Assembly (NCBI RefSeq): GCF_006716765.1
Contig: NZ_VFPO01000001.1
Location: 3,286,001 to 3,350,000, forward strand
DNA from: Actinomadura hallensis
GTDB taxonomy: Bacteria; Actinomycetota; Actinomycetes; Streptosporangiales; Streptosporangiaceae
DNA length: 64,000 bases
Direction of reading: 5' to 3'
Every line of letters starts with the position of its first letter. Position 1 is the first letter of the stretch. Under the pieces are notes generated by a model. It made no database searches. It was not told the origin of the DNA and saw nothing but the letters and a program-made list of their open reading frames with translations. Of this stretch, positions 51,772-59,971 are shown in pieces. The translations under genes were made by a program, and so were the position numbers.

Positions 51772-52293
51772 TCAGGAACGGGGGGACGGGTCGTCGTCCT
51801 GGACGACCTCGCCGCGGACCACGGGGCCGGGCGGCGTCTCCACGCGGCCGGGGCCCGGGGGGCGGCCGAACGGGTCGAACGGGGCGGCGCCCGGCGGGAA
51901 GATCGTGGCGGCGCGGACCTCCGCGGCCCGCATCCGGCGCTCGGCGAACGCCGACAGCGACCGGCGCAGCAGCGGCCGGGTGAACGGCAGCACCAGCGCG
52001 GCGCCGAGCACGTCCGTCAGGAACCCCGGGAGCAGGAGCAGCACGCCGCCGGCCATCACCAGCACCGCGTCGCCCAGTTCCCGCTCGCGCAGGACGCCGC
52101 TGCGGACCGTCTCGTACAGCGCGCCCCACGCGCGGCGGCCCTCCCGCCGGACGAGCCACGCGCCGAGCAGGGCCTGGGCCGCCAGCAGCCCCACCGTCGG
52201 CCAGAAACCGATCATCTGGCCGACCTGGATCAGCACGTAGATCTCCAGGACCGGCACCAGCAGGAACGCCAGCACGATCAGCAGCGGCAGCAT
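51772..52293 (-). CDS. fxsA: FxsA-family membrane protein
   Basis: A 173-residue protein from the ATG at 52291-52293. It starts MLPLLIVLAFLLVPVLEIYV LIQVG, with EIYVLIQVGQMIGFWPTVGL LAAQALLGAWLVRREGRRAW matching FxsA closely, and VLVMAGGVLLLLPGFLTDVL GAALVLPFTRPLLRRSL after the short cytoplasmic segment. Three transmembrane helices and a hydrophilic Pro/Asp-rich tail. FxsA is named for reducing phage T7 exclusion in E. coli; its physiological role is open. It lies downstream of ppm1 on the same strand. Confidence 0.93.
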   Translation of the reverse strand: MLPLLIVLAFLLVPVLEIYVLIQVGQMIGFWPTVGLLAAQALLGAWLVRREGRRAWGALYETVRSGVLRERELGDAVLVMAGGVLLLLPGFLTDVLGAALVLPFTRPLLRRSLSAFAERRMRAAEVRAATIFPPGAAPFDPFGRPPGPGRVETPPGPVVRGEVVQDDDPSPRS

Positions 52294-52421
52294 GGCTCCA
52301 TCTTCGGGTTCGTCGAAAGCCTCACGGGGTACAACGCGGCGGCGTCCCCGATCGTTTCCCCCTCGGGCCGCCGGATCCGCCGCACCGGCCGAGCCTGCGG
52401 GCAGGACACCGGCGGCGGCGG

Positions 52422-53168
52422 TCAGCGCGGCGGCCGGAGCCGGGCGACGCGGTCGGCGATCCCCCACTGGGTGATGCGCAGCGCCGCCTCCGCCATGACG
52501 TCCCGGTTCATCTTGCTGGTGCCGTGGACGCGCTCGACGAACGTGATCGGCACCTCCACAACCCGCAGGCCCTGCCGCAGGGTCCGCAGCGCCAGGTCGA
52601 TCTGGAAGCAGTAGCCGCGCGAGTCGACCTCCTCCAGCCCGATCTTCTCCAGCGTCGCGGCGCGGAACGCGCGGAACCCGCCGGTCGCGTCGTGCAGCGG
52701 GATGCCCAGCATCAGCCGCGCGTAGGTGTTGGCGCCCCGCGACAGCACCTCGCGCCGCCTGGGCCAGTTGCGGACCTCGCCGCCCGGCACCCAGCGGGCC
52801 CCGATGACCAGGTCCGCGTCCTCCAGAGCCGCCAGCAGCCGCGGGAGCTGCTCGGGCTGGTGGGAGCCGTCGGCGTCCATCTCGACCATCACGTCGTAGC
52901 CCTGCTCGGCGGCCCACCGGAACCCGGCGATGTAGGCGGGCCCGAGGCCGTCCTTGCCCTCGCGGTGCAGCACCCTGATCTGCTCGTCGCGCGCGGCCAT
53001 GGCGTCGGCGACCTCGCCGGTGCCGTCGGGGCTGGCGTCGTCGACCACCAGGACGTCCGCCGACGGGACGGCGTCGCGCACCCGCCGGGCGATGCCCTCG
53101 ATGTTGTCCCGCTCGTTGTACGTCGGGATGATCACGAGCACCCGGCCGAGGTCGGCTGGGATCTCCAT
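52422..53168 (-). CDS. ppm1: Polyprenol monophosphomannose synthase (GT2 family)
   Basis: A 248-residue protein from the ATG at 53166-53168, five bases after the lnt stop. GT2 motifs: VLVIIPTYNERDNIEGIARR, VLVVDDASPDGTGEVADAMA (nucleotide Asp), VMVEMDADGSHQPEQLPRLL (D-x-D metal site), WPRRREVLSRGANTYARLML, DATGGFRAFRAATLEKIG and PITFVERVHGTSKMNRDVM. It transfers mannose from GDP-mannose to polyprenyl phosphate, the donor for lipoglycan and protein mannosylation outside the membrane. In mycobacteria this domain is fused to Lnt; here they are adjacent genes. Confidence 0.93.
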   Translation of the reverse strand: MEIPADLGRVLVIIPTYNERDNIEGIARRVRDAVPSADVLVVDDASPDGTGEVADAMAARDEQIRVLHREGKDGLGPAYIAGFRWAAEQGYDVMVEMDADGSHQPEQLPRLLAALEDADLVIGARWVPGGEVRNWPRRREVLSRGANTYARLMLGIPLHDATGGFRAFRAATLEKIGLEEVDSRGYCFQIDLALRTLRQGLRVVEVPITFVERVHGTSKMNRDVMAEAALRITQWGIADRVARLRPPR

Positions 53169-53173
53169 CGGTG

Positions 53174-54835
53174 TCAGTTCCCCTCGTCGTTCCTGGCGGA
53201 GTTGTTCCTGGCCGCCCACGCCGCCGCGCACAGCGCGCCGAGCCCCAGCGCGGCGAGGAGCCATTCGGGCGCGGCGCCCAGCCGGTCCGACAGCGTGGCG
53301 GACGTCCGGGCCGGGACGGTCCGCACCTGGATGTCGGGGACGAACTCGCGGGACCGGTCGAGGACCCGCCCGTCGGGCCCGACGATCGCGCTGATCCCGC
53401 TGGTCGCGGCAACCAAGATCGTACGGCCATGTTCCACGGCCCGCAGCCGCGACATGGCGAGCTGCTGCGCCGGCAGGCTCGTCCTGCCGTAGGTGGCGTT
53501 GTTGGTCTGGACGACCATCAGGTCCCCGGGCGCGACGTCGCGGACCTCGCGGTCGTAGGCGACCTCGAAGCAGATGACGTCGCCGACGGTGACGGGCCCG
53601 AGCCGCAGCACGCCCGAGCGGTCGCCCTTGGCGAAGTCGCGCGGGATCCGCTCGAACCTGGTGATCAGCCGGGTGAGGATCTCGCGGAACGGCAGGTACT
53701 CCCCGAACGGGACGGGGTGCCGCTTGACGTAGTAGTCGCCGGGGCCGGTCTCCGGGTCCCAGACGATGCCGCGGTTCTCGACCCGCTCGCCGTCGGGGGT
53801 GTCGGTGAGAGCGCCGACCAGGACGGGGACGCCGACGTCCTTCACGGCCCCGTGGATGGCGTGGTACGCCTCGGGGTTGGCGTAGGGGTCCAGGTCGCTG
53901 GCGTTCTCCGGCCACACCACCAGCTCGGGCCGGGCGACCTCCCCGGCGCGGACCTTCGCGGCCAGCTCCCGGGTGACCCGGACGTGGTTGTTCAGGACGG
54001 CCTTGCGCTGGCCCTGCCAGTCCAGCCCGATGCGCGGCACGTCGCCCTGGACGACGGCGACGGTCACGGGCCGCCCGGACGTGGGGGTCGGGATCAGCAG
54101 CCCTCCCCCGAAGAGCGCCGCGGCGGCGGCGAGCGCGGCCGCGGCGAGCACCGGGGAGCGCCGCCCGTCGCGGGCCCCGTACGCGCGGTGCGCGGCGACG
54201 GCGGCGTAGGCCAGCAGGCCCCCGGCCAGGGCGGTGACGAACGTGACCAGGGGCGCGCCGCCCCAGGACGCGTACGGCGTCAGCGGCGTGGCGGTCTGGC
54301 TGAAGGCGAGGCGCGCCCACGGGAACCCGCCGAACGGGACGCGGCCGCGCAGCAGTTCCTCGCCCACCCACAGCGCCGCCGTCCACACCGGCCAGCCGGG
54401 CAGCCGGGTCACCAGCGCGATCCCGGCGCCGAGCGGCACGAAGTACAGGGCCTGGACGGCGGCGAGCACCAGCCACGCGTCCGTCCCGATCCGCCCGATG
54501 CCCTCCAGGACCGGGACGAAGAACACGACGCCGCCCACGAATCCGAGCCACGCGCCGGTGCGGGCGGTGAGGCCGCGCAGCGCGAGGGTGAGGAGCGCGA
54601 CGCCGGCGGGCGCGAGTGGCGTCAGGTCGAAGGGCGGGAACGCCAGCCACATGGCGAGCGCCGCGGCCGCGACCAGCAGCGTGCGGGGCCACCCGGCCCG
54701 GCCTCCGCGCCGCAGGGCGCCGCCCAGGCGCGCCGCGCGGCCCGGCCGCGGCGGGGCCGCCGCGTCGCCGCCCCGCGCCGCCACCGCGCCGGAACCCTCG
54801 GCCGGCGGCCGCTCGGGGAGCGTCTCCTGCGCCAC
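53174..54835 (-). CDS. lnt: Apolipoprotein N-acyltransferase
   Basis: A 553-residue protein from the GTG at 54833-54835 (GGGGTGGG upstream). After a 50-residue Arg/Pro head come six or seven transmembrane helices, then the nitrilase-like domain (about 270-520) with the catalytic triad Glu in LVVWPENASDLD, Lys in YYVKRHPVPFGEYLPFR and Cys in VGDVICFEVAYDREVRD, plus VQTNNATYGRTSLPAQQLAM. It N-acylates the lipid-modified cysteine of lipoproteins on the outer face of the membrane. The ppm1 gene follows at 5 bp, and fxsA after that, a conserved actinobacterial order. Confidence 0.95.
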   Translation of the reverse strand: MAQETLPERPPAEGSGAVAARGGDAAAPPRPGRAARLGGALRRGGRAGWPRTLLVAAAALAMWLAFPPFDLTPLAPAGVALLTLALRGLTARTGAWLGFVGGVVFFVPVLEGIGRIGTDAWLVLAAVQALYFVPLGAGIALVTRLPGWPVWTAALWVGEELLRGRVPFGGFPWARLAFSQTATPLTPYASWGGAPLVTFVTALAGGLLAYAAVAAHRAYGARDGRRSPVLAAAALAAAAALFGGGLLIPTPTSGRPVTVAVVQGDVPRIGLDWQGQRKAVLNNHVRVTRELAAKVRAGEVARPELVVWPENASDLDPYANPEAYHAIHGAVKDVGVPVLVGALTDTPDGERVENRGIVWDPETGPGDYYVKRHPVPFGEYLPFREILTRLITRFERIPRDFAKGDRSGVLRLGPVTVGDVICFEVAYDREVRDVAPGDLMVVQTNNATYGRTSLPAQQLAMSRLRAVEHGRTILVAATSGISAIVGPDGRVLDRSREFVPDIQVRTVPARTSATLSDRLGAAPEWLLAALGLGALCAAAWAARNNSARNDEGN

Positions 54836-55308
54836 GTCCCACCCCGTTCCCTCGGTGTTCCCGGTGTTCCCCGTACCTGCCGGGAACGCTACCGGGCCCG
54901 CGGCGTCGCGGCGACCGCGCGGGAGGCGGGGGCGGGGTCCGGGCACACGGAAGAGGGCCCGCGACACCCCTCGGGCCGGAGTCGTCCCACAGGCGGTGAG
55001 AACGAGGCTCCGTTTTCTACTGGATGTCCGGGCCCTTCCCGGGTCCAACCCCCCGCCCGATCGGGCGGCTCCGCCCGGGCACGGTTCCGGATCACCACGC
55101 TGGCTCGGGCGGGCACGGCGTCGACCACTCGCGTGATCCCCGTCCCCGTCGTGGCGCGGTGCCCGGCGGCGCCTCGGGCGGCCGATCGGTGAGTCCCGTG
55201 CTGGACTGCAGCAAAACTACCGGCTCCCGTCCCCTTGTCAACCGCGCCATGTTCTGCGGTGACTCCATGTTCTCCCAGGTCAGAACCATGATCAGAGGTG
55301 GGGGCCTT
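54836..55308. other. 473-bp intergenic region, no gene seen
   Basis: Contains the lnt promoter region and the DNA after the kal stop (55309). Frames here are short and without motif. The part near 55197-55320 is AT-richer. No clear hairpin was identified. Confidence 0.4.
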
Positions 55309-55797
55309 TTACCGTGCATGATCGACGATCTCGTCGCCGGGCCGCGCCGCGGCGGGCGCGGACACACCGGGCGCAGGCGCGGGACCGGCCCCGGGCGCCG
55401 AACCGGATTCGGGCGCGGAGACGACGACGGTGCCGGTCGCGGTGACCGCGACGATCGGCTCGGGCAGCACCTCGGCGGACGACTCCCCCCGGTCGGGGCG
55501 TCCCCGGCACACCACCCGGGCCTCGAAGTCCATGACGCGGCTGCGGGTCCCGGCGCGGGTGAGGACCGCGGTGGTCTCCAGGACGTCCCCGGCCCGGACG
55601 GGGGCGCGGAACTGCACGTCGGAGTAGGACGCGAACAGCCCCTCGTCGCCGTCGGACCGGATGCACAGCTCGGTCGCCGCGTCCCCGAACAGCCCGAGCA
55701 CATAGGCGCCGTCGACCAGGTCGCCCGCGTAGTGGGCGTGGGAGTAGGGGATGTAGCGGCGGTGGGTGACGGCCAGCCCTTCGCGCGGTCCGCTCAT
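55309..55797 (-). CDS. kal: 3-aminobutyryl-CoA ammonia-lyase (hotdog fold)
   Basis: A 162-residue protein from the ATG at 55795-55797, overlapping the kamE stop by four bases. YIPYSHAHYAGDLVDGAYVL GLFGD and SDVQFRAPVRAGDVLETTAV LTRAG are the hotdog helix and strands of the Kal group; Kal removes ammonia from L-3-aminobutyryl-CoA to give crotonyl-CoA in lysine fermentation. The last 40 residues (Ala/Pro/Gly-rich) exceed the usual 125-140 length. The assignment leans on both the fold and the kamDE context; other hotdog dehydratases are less likely here. Confidence 0.85.
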   Translation of the reverse strand: MSGPREGLAVTHRRYIPYSHAHYAGDLVDGAYVLGLFGDAATELCIRSDGDEGLFASYSDVQFRAPVRAGDVLETTAVLTRAGTRSRVMDFEARVVCRGRPDRGESSAEVLPEPIVAVTATGTVVVSAPESGSAPGAGPAPAPGVSAPAAARPGDEIVDHAR

Positions 55798-56633
55798 GAC
55801 TCGTCCTCCTGGTCGGTGGTGGCGTCGCCGGGGAGCAGCGCGTGCACGAGGTAGCTGGCGACCTCGGCGGGCGTGGTCCCCTTGCCGAAGATGCGGTCGA
55901 CCCCGAGGTCGTCCTCGGTGACGGTGTCGAAGCGCGGCCCGCCGACGACCAGCAGCGGCCGCCCCACCCCGCCGGCGACGGCGGTCGGGTACTCGGCGTG
56001 GAACGCGGCGGCCATCTGCTTGGTGTTGTGCAGGTGCGCGTTGCGCTGGGTGACGACCTGGGAGACCAGCACCGCGTCGGCGTTCTCGGCCTTGGCGCGC
56101 TCGACGAGCTCGGGCACGGTGACCTGGGCGCCCATGTTGACCACGTGGATCTCGCGGTAGTACTCCAGGCCCTTCTCCCCCGCGAAGCCCTTGACGTTGA
56201 GGATGGCGTCGATGCCGACGGTGTGGGCGTCGGTGCCGATGCAGGCGCCGACCACCACCAGCCGCCGGTTCAGCGCCCGGCGGATCGCCAGGTTGACCTC
56301 CTGCGAGGTCAGCAGCGGGTACTCGCGCTCCTCGGGGGCGGGGATGGAGGCGTAGTCGATCAGGTGCCGGACCTTGCCGTAGACGATGAAGAACGTGAAG
56401 TCGGGGCCCATCGGCTTCGCGTGGACGACGCTGGCGGGGTCCAGGCCCATCTTCCCCGCGAGCTGCAGCGCGGCGGCCTCGGCGCGCCTGCCCGCGGGGA
56501 CGGGCAGGGTGAACGACATCTGGACCATGCCGTCGCCGGTGGTGTCGCCGTAGGGGCGGATCACCTGCCGGGCGTCGGCGGGGTCGGCCGGCGCTCCGGT
56601 CCCGGTGCCGGTTCCCGGGGTCTCGACCGTCAT
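55794..56633 (-). CDS. kamE: Lysine 5,6-aminomutase beta subunit
   Basis: A 279-residue protein from the ATG at 56631-56633. The cobalamin motif D-x-H-x-x-G appears as TDAHTVGIDAILNVKGFAG; His137 should be the lower cobalt ligand and Lys148, eleven residues later, the PLP Schiff-base lysine, the same spacing as His133/Lys144 of the clostridial enzyme. N-terminal dimerisation region VQMSFTLPVPAGRRAEAAAL; C-terminal Rossmann strands NADAVLVSQVVTQRNAHLHN and PLLVVGGPRFDT. With KamD it moves the 6-amino group of beta-lysine to C5 using adenosylcobalamin. Start overlaps the kamD stop; end overlaps the kal start. Confidence 0.95.
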   Translation of the reverse strand: MTVETPGTGTGTGAPADPADARQVIRPYGDTTGDGMVQMSFTLPVPAGRRAEAAALQLAGKMGLDPASVVHAKPMGPDFTFFIVYGKVRHLIDYASIPAPEEREYPLLTSQEVNLAIRRALNRRLVVVGACIGTDAHTVGIDAILNVKGFAGEKGLEYYREIHVVNMGAQVTVPELVERAKAENADAVLVSQVVTQRNAHLHNTKQMAAAFHAEYPTAVAGGVGRPLLVVGGPRFDTVTEDDLGVDRIFGKGTTPAEVASYLVHALLPGDATTDQEDES

Positions 56634-58255
56634 GCGGGCACCTCCTGCTCGGCGGCGGCTTCGGCGGCCGCGGCGTGCGGGTCCTCGGTGTCGAGGATCT
56701 CGATCGCCGGGTTGAAATAGCCCTCGGCGCGGGGGACGACGCCGTCCAGTCCCTTGCCGCCGTCGGGCGGGCGGCGGGTGACGCCGAAGGTGCCCTCGGC
56801 GATCGCGGTGAGCAGCCCGTCGCCGGCGATGCGCTCGAGCAGCTCCACCGACTCCGACAGCACCTGCCCCGCGCGCTGGACGATCATCCCGCCGGGGCGG
56901 GGCACGAAGTCCTCGGCGAGGTCGCCGCAGGCGTCGCGGACGTAGCGGACGTTCTCCAGCGCGAGGTCGCGGTCCGACAGCCAGGGCGTGTGGATGCCCT
57001 CGGTCATCATCCCGATCAGGATGATCGACTGCCCGGTCATCACGCCGGCGAGGTTGAAGAAGGCGTCCAGCAGGTAGCCGGCGAAGATGTTGCCGGTCAT
57101 GTGCTTGGTCGGCGGCATGTACTTCAGCGGCGCGTCGGGGAACAGCTCCCGGGCGAGCTGGGCGTGGGCGAGCTCCAGCCGGAAGGAGTCGGGGATCGCC
57201 GGGTCGATCTCGAAGGCGTGGCCGAGGCCGAGCTGGGCGTCGGTGAGGCCCGCCTCGTGCCCGAAGCGCTCGTTGAGCAGCTGGCTGACGGTGACGGTGT
57301 GCGCGGCGTCGACCGCATCGGCGGTGGTGAGGTAGTTGTCCTCGCCGGTGTTGACGACGATGCCGGCGCGGGCGTGGATCTGCCGGGAGAACCGCTGGTC
57401 GATGAAGGTCCGGCGGGGGTTGATGTCGCGGAAGATGATGCCGTACATGCAGTCGTTCAGCATCATGTCCAGGCGTTCCAGCCCGGCCAGCGTGGCGATC
57501 TCCGGCATGCACAGCCCGGAGGCGTAGTTCGTCAGCCGGACGTAGCGGCCCAGCTCGCGGGACACGTCGTCCAGCGCGGACCGCATCAGCCGGAAGTTCT
57601 CGCGCGTGGCGTAGGTGCCGGCGTAGCCCTCGCGGGTGGCGCCCTCGGGGACGAAGTCCAGCAGCGACTGCCCGGTGGAGCGGATCACCGCGACGATGTC
57701 GGCGCCCTCGCGGGCGGCGGCCTGCGCCTGCGGGATGTCCTCGTAGATGTCGCCGGTCGCCACGATCAGGTAGACCAGCGGCTTGGGCGGGTCCTCCAGG
57801 TCGGGGGGCGGCAGCCTCCGCAGCAGCGCGTCGCGTTCGGCGCGGCGCCGGTCGATGGCGGCGATCCCGCCGCGGGCGGCCTCCCCGGCGGCCTTGCGGG
57901 CGTGCGCGGCGTCGGTCCCGGACGGCAGCCGGAACGACGCCCGGCCCCGCGCGGCGGCCCGGGCCAGGTCGGCGAGCGAGCCGTACGGGCCGTTGAGCAG
58001 CGCGTCCCAGACGGGGAGGGCCACGCCGTGCTCCAGGCCGACCTGGTCGCGGACGGCGTCGGCGAGGTGGTTGACCCAGGGGCGCCCCTCGGCGTCGGCG
58101 CCGGTGAGGCCGGCCAGCCGCAGCAGGGCCCGCTCGACCGAGACGGTGGTGTGGGAGCGCGCCATCTCGATGACGGGCTCGGCGGCCCGGGCGGCGAGCC
58201 GCCGGGCGGTGCGCACCGCCTCCGGGTCGAGGTCCAGCTTTCCCTGCGGCGCCAT
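56630..58255 (-). CDS. kamD: Lysine 5,6-aminomutase alpha subunit
   Basis: A 541-residue protein; ATG at 58253-58255 behind GGGGAGG. Sequence blocks VYLIVATGDIYEDIPQAQAA, VIRSTGQSLLDFVPEGATRE, LTNYASGLCMPEIATLAGLE, LNDCMYGIIFRDINPRRTFI, FSRQIHARAGIVVNTGEDNY and KYMPPTKHMTGNIFAGYLLD are those of the KamD TIM-barrel that binds PLP phosphate, substrate and the adenosyl group. Length is close to the clostridial subunit. It is first in the kamD-kamE-kal operon, which has four-base overlaps throughout, so subunits are made together. Confidence 0.95.
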   Translation of the reverse strand: MAPQGKLDLDPEAVRTARRLAARAAEPVIEMARSHTTVSVERALLRLAGLTGADAEGRPWVNHLADAVRDQVGLEHGVALPVWDALLNGPYGSLADLARAAARGRASFRLPSGTDAAHARKAAGEAARGGIAAIDRRRAERDALLRRLPPPDLEDPPKPLVYLIVATGDIYEDIPQAQAAAREGADIVAVIRSTGQSLLDFVPEGATREGYAGTYATRENFRLMRSALDDVSRELGRYVRLTNYASGLCMPEIATLAGLERLDMMLNDCMYGIIFRDINPRRTFIDQRFSRQIHARAGIVVNTGEDNYLTTADAVDAAHTVTVSQLLNERFGHEAGLTDAQLGLGHAFEIDPAIPDSFRLELAHAQLARELFPDAPLKYMPPTKHMTGNIFAGYLLDAFFNLAGVMTGQSIILIGMMTEGIHTPWLSDRDLALENVRYVRDACGDLAEDFVPRPGGMIVQRAGQVLSESVELLERIAGDGLLTAIAEGTFGVTRRPPDGGKGLDGVVPRAEGYFNPAIEILDTEDPHAAAAEAAAEQEVPA

Positions 58256-58293
58256 TGCCGCCTCCCCTCACGCGGGCCGGTCAATCATCCGTC

Positions 58294-58302
58294 ATACCGG
58301 GT
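58294..58302. promoter_or_regulatory. ATACCGGGT motif upstream of kamD
   Basis: The 9-mer lies 39-47 bp before the kamD start and also occurs, in the same orientation to the gene and at nearly the same distance (44-52 bp), upstream of kdd at 62516-62524. It may be a shared operator or promoter element of the lysine-degradation genes. Confidence 0.5.
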
Positions 58303-58508
58303 CGTTCACAACAGATCTTCCGGCATGAGCACCATATTGCGCAAGAACTGGCATTCCTGCATCCCGGCCTGCTCCCGTACGGGTTCATCTTCCCCCGCCG
58401 GGCGGTCACCTCACCCCCACGCCGCGGCCAAGCGGAACCCGCCGGTAACCACCGAGCGTAAAGCTACAATCACCCGCGGTGATTCCAGGGCCGATCTCCG
58501 GGAGGGAC

Positions 58509-59276
58509 ATGCTCATCTACTGCGCGGCCGCGGCCTGCGCGGTCGCCGTCGTGATCGTGGCGAGCCGGCTGGTCAAGAAGGTGAGCGGGGCCGTCGACGA
58601 CCCCGACCCCGACGGGCCCACCACCTCCCACACCGGGGCGATGCTGTCGGCCCTGTTCCTGCTGGCGTTCGCCATCGCCGTCGTCGTGCCGTGGACCATG
58701 GCGGACGCCGCCCGCTCCAACACCTACACCGAGAGCCAGGCGATCACCGAGGCGTCCTGGGCGGCCGGGCGGCTGCCCGCGCCCGACGCCCGGCACGTCC
58801 GGGAGGGCCTGAGCGAGTACGTCGACCTGGTCCGCGGCTCCGAGTGGAGGCTCATGCGGGAGGGACGGCTCGAGGAACGGGGCTGGACGCAACTGGACGA
58901 CCTGCGCCGCTACGTCATGGCGGTCGAACCCGAGGACGAGGAGCTCAAGGAGGCGCGCGAGGGGCTGCTCGGCCACCTCGGCGAGATCGCCGCGGCCCGC
59001 CGCCAGCGCGCCATGGACGCCCGCACCACGCCGCCCGCCGGGCTGTACGCCGTCACCGTCGTGACCGGCGTCGCGGTGGTGCTGCTGCCCTTCATGGCGG
59101 GCGCCCGCCCCCGCGGCATGACGCTGGTGCCGCTGTCGCTGATGGCGGCGCTGCTGGCCGCCGGGACGTACCTGACCATCGACATCGCCCAGGTCTTCAG
59201 CGGCGCCATGGCCATCGGCCCCGACGCGTTCACCTCCGTGCAGGGCGAGCTGCACCGCATCGCGGGAGGCGGCTGA
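58509..59276 (+). CDS. DUF4239-like membrane protein
   Basis: A 255-residue protein; ATG at 58509 follows GGAGGGAC. Transmembrane helices at about 2-20 (LIYCAAAACAVAVVIVASRL), 44-62 (MLSALFLLAFAIAVVVPWTM), 184-202 (LYAVTVVTGVAVVLLPFMAG) and 208-228 enclose a long charged region with NTYTESQAITEASWAAGRLP, REGLSEYVDLVRGSEWRLM and REGLLGHLGEIAAARRQR. This arrangement and the TESQAITEASW motif match the DUF4239/bestrophin-like group. Function unknown. Divergent from kamD and followed one base later by the Pro-rich gene, so probably an operon of two envelope proteins. Confidence 0.8.
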   Translation: MLIYCAAAACAVAVVIVASRLVKKVSGAVDDPDPDGPTTSHTGAMLSALFLLAFAIAVVVPWTMADAARSNTYTESQAITEASWAAGRLPAPDARHVREGLSEYVDLVRGSEWRLMREGRLEERGWTQLDDLRRYVMAVEPEDEELKEAREGLLGHLGEIAAARRQRAMDARTTPPAGLYAVTVVTGVAVVLLPFMAGARPRGMTLVPLSLMAALLAAGTYLTIDIAQVFSGAMAIGPDAFTSVQGELHRIAGGG

Positions 59277-59277
59277 C

Positions 59278-59847
59278 ATGCGCCGCGCCCTGCTGCCGCC
59301 CGCCGTCCTCGCCGGCGCCGTCACCGGCGCGCTCGCCCTCCCGGCCTGCGCGCTCGCCGCGCCGCCCCCGACGCCCTCCCCCAAGATCGGCGTCGGCGTG
59401 TGCATCGAGATAGAGATCGGCGTGAACGCCTCCGCCGACGGGTGCGCGCCCCCGCCCGAGCCGAGCCCCCCGCCGGAACCGCCGCCGGAGCCGGAACCGG
59501 AACCCCCGTCCGAGCCGGCCGAACCGCCCGCGGACCCCTCCGGACCGCCACCGCCGCCCGAGCCCGGGACACCGCCCCCGCCGCAGGCCGCACCCCCGCC
59601 GGCGGCGCCCCCCGAGCGCCCCGCGGCGGAGCCGCCGGCTCCCCCGCCGCCTCCCCGGGCACGGCCGGAACCGCCGCCCGAGCCCGCGCCGGAACCCGGG
59701 CCGGAGCCCGCACCGACCGAACGGCACACGGTCCACCGCGCCGCCGAGGACCCCCCGAAGCGGCGCAACCCGCTGAGCGGCACCCTCGTCCTGGTCGTCA
59801 TCGCGGTGGTCATCAGCGCCGGCACCGCCATAGCCTTCGCCCGCTGA
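59278..59847 (+). CDS. Secreted/membrane-anchored proline-rich protein
   Basis: A 189-residue protein starting one base after the previous stop. A signal peptide (MRRALLPPAVLAGAVTGALA LPACALAA) is followed by a short region with two cysteines (VGVCIEIEIGVNASADGCAP), about 100 residues of Pro/Glu/Ala repeats such as EPPPEPEPEPPSEPAEPP, and a C-terminal hydrophobic helix (GTLVLVVIAVVISAGTAIAF). It probably spans the cell wall as a stalk. No enzyme domain. Paired with the DUF4239 protein. Confidence 0.75.
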   Translation: MRRALLPPAVLAGAVTGALALPACALAAPPPTPSPKIGVGVCIEIEIGVNASADGCAPPPEPSPPPEPPPEPEPEPPSEPAEPPADPSGPPPPPEPGTPPPPQAAPPPAAPPERPAAEPPAPPPPPRARPEPPPEPAPEPGPEPAPTERHTVHRAAEDPPKRRNPLSGTLVLVVIAVVISAGTAIAFAR

Positions 59848-59971
59848 CCACGGCCCCGACGACGCCGATCGCCGCCGCGACGCGCCCTGTCCCGCTGCCG
59901 GCCGGCGACCTCGGGCCCCGCCTGAACCGCCGGTCCCGGGCGCTCCGGCCGGGACCGGCGGGGCGGATCCG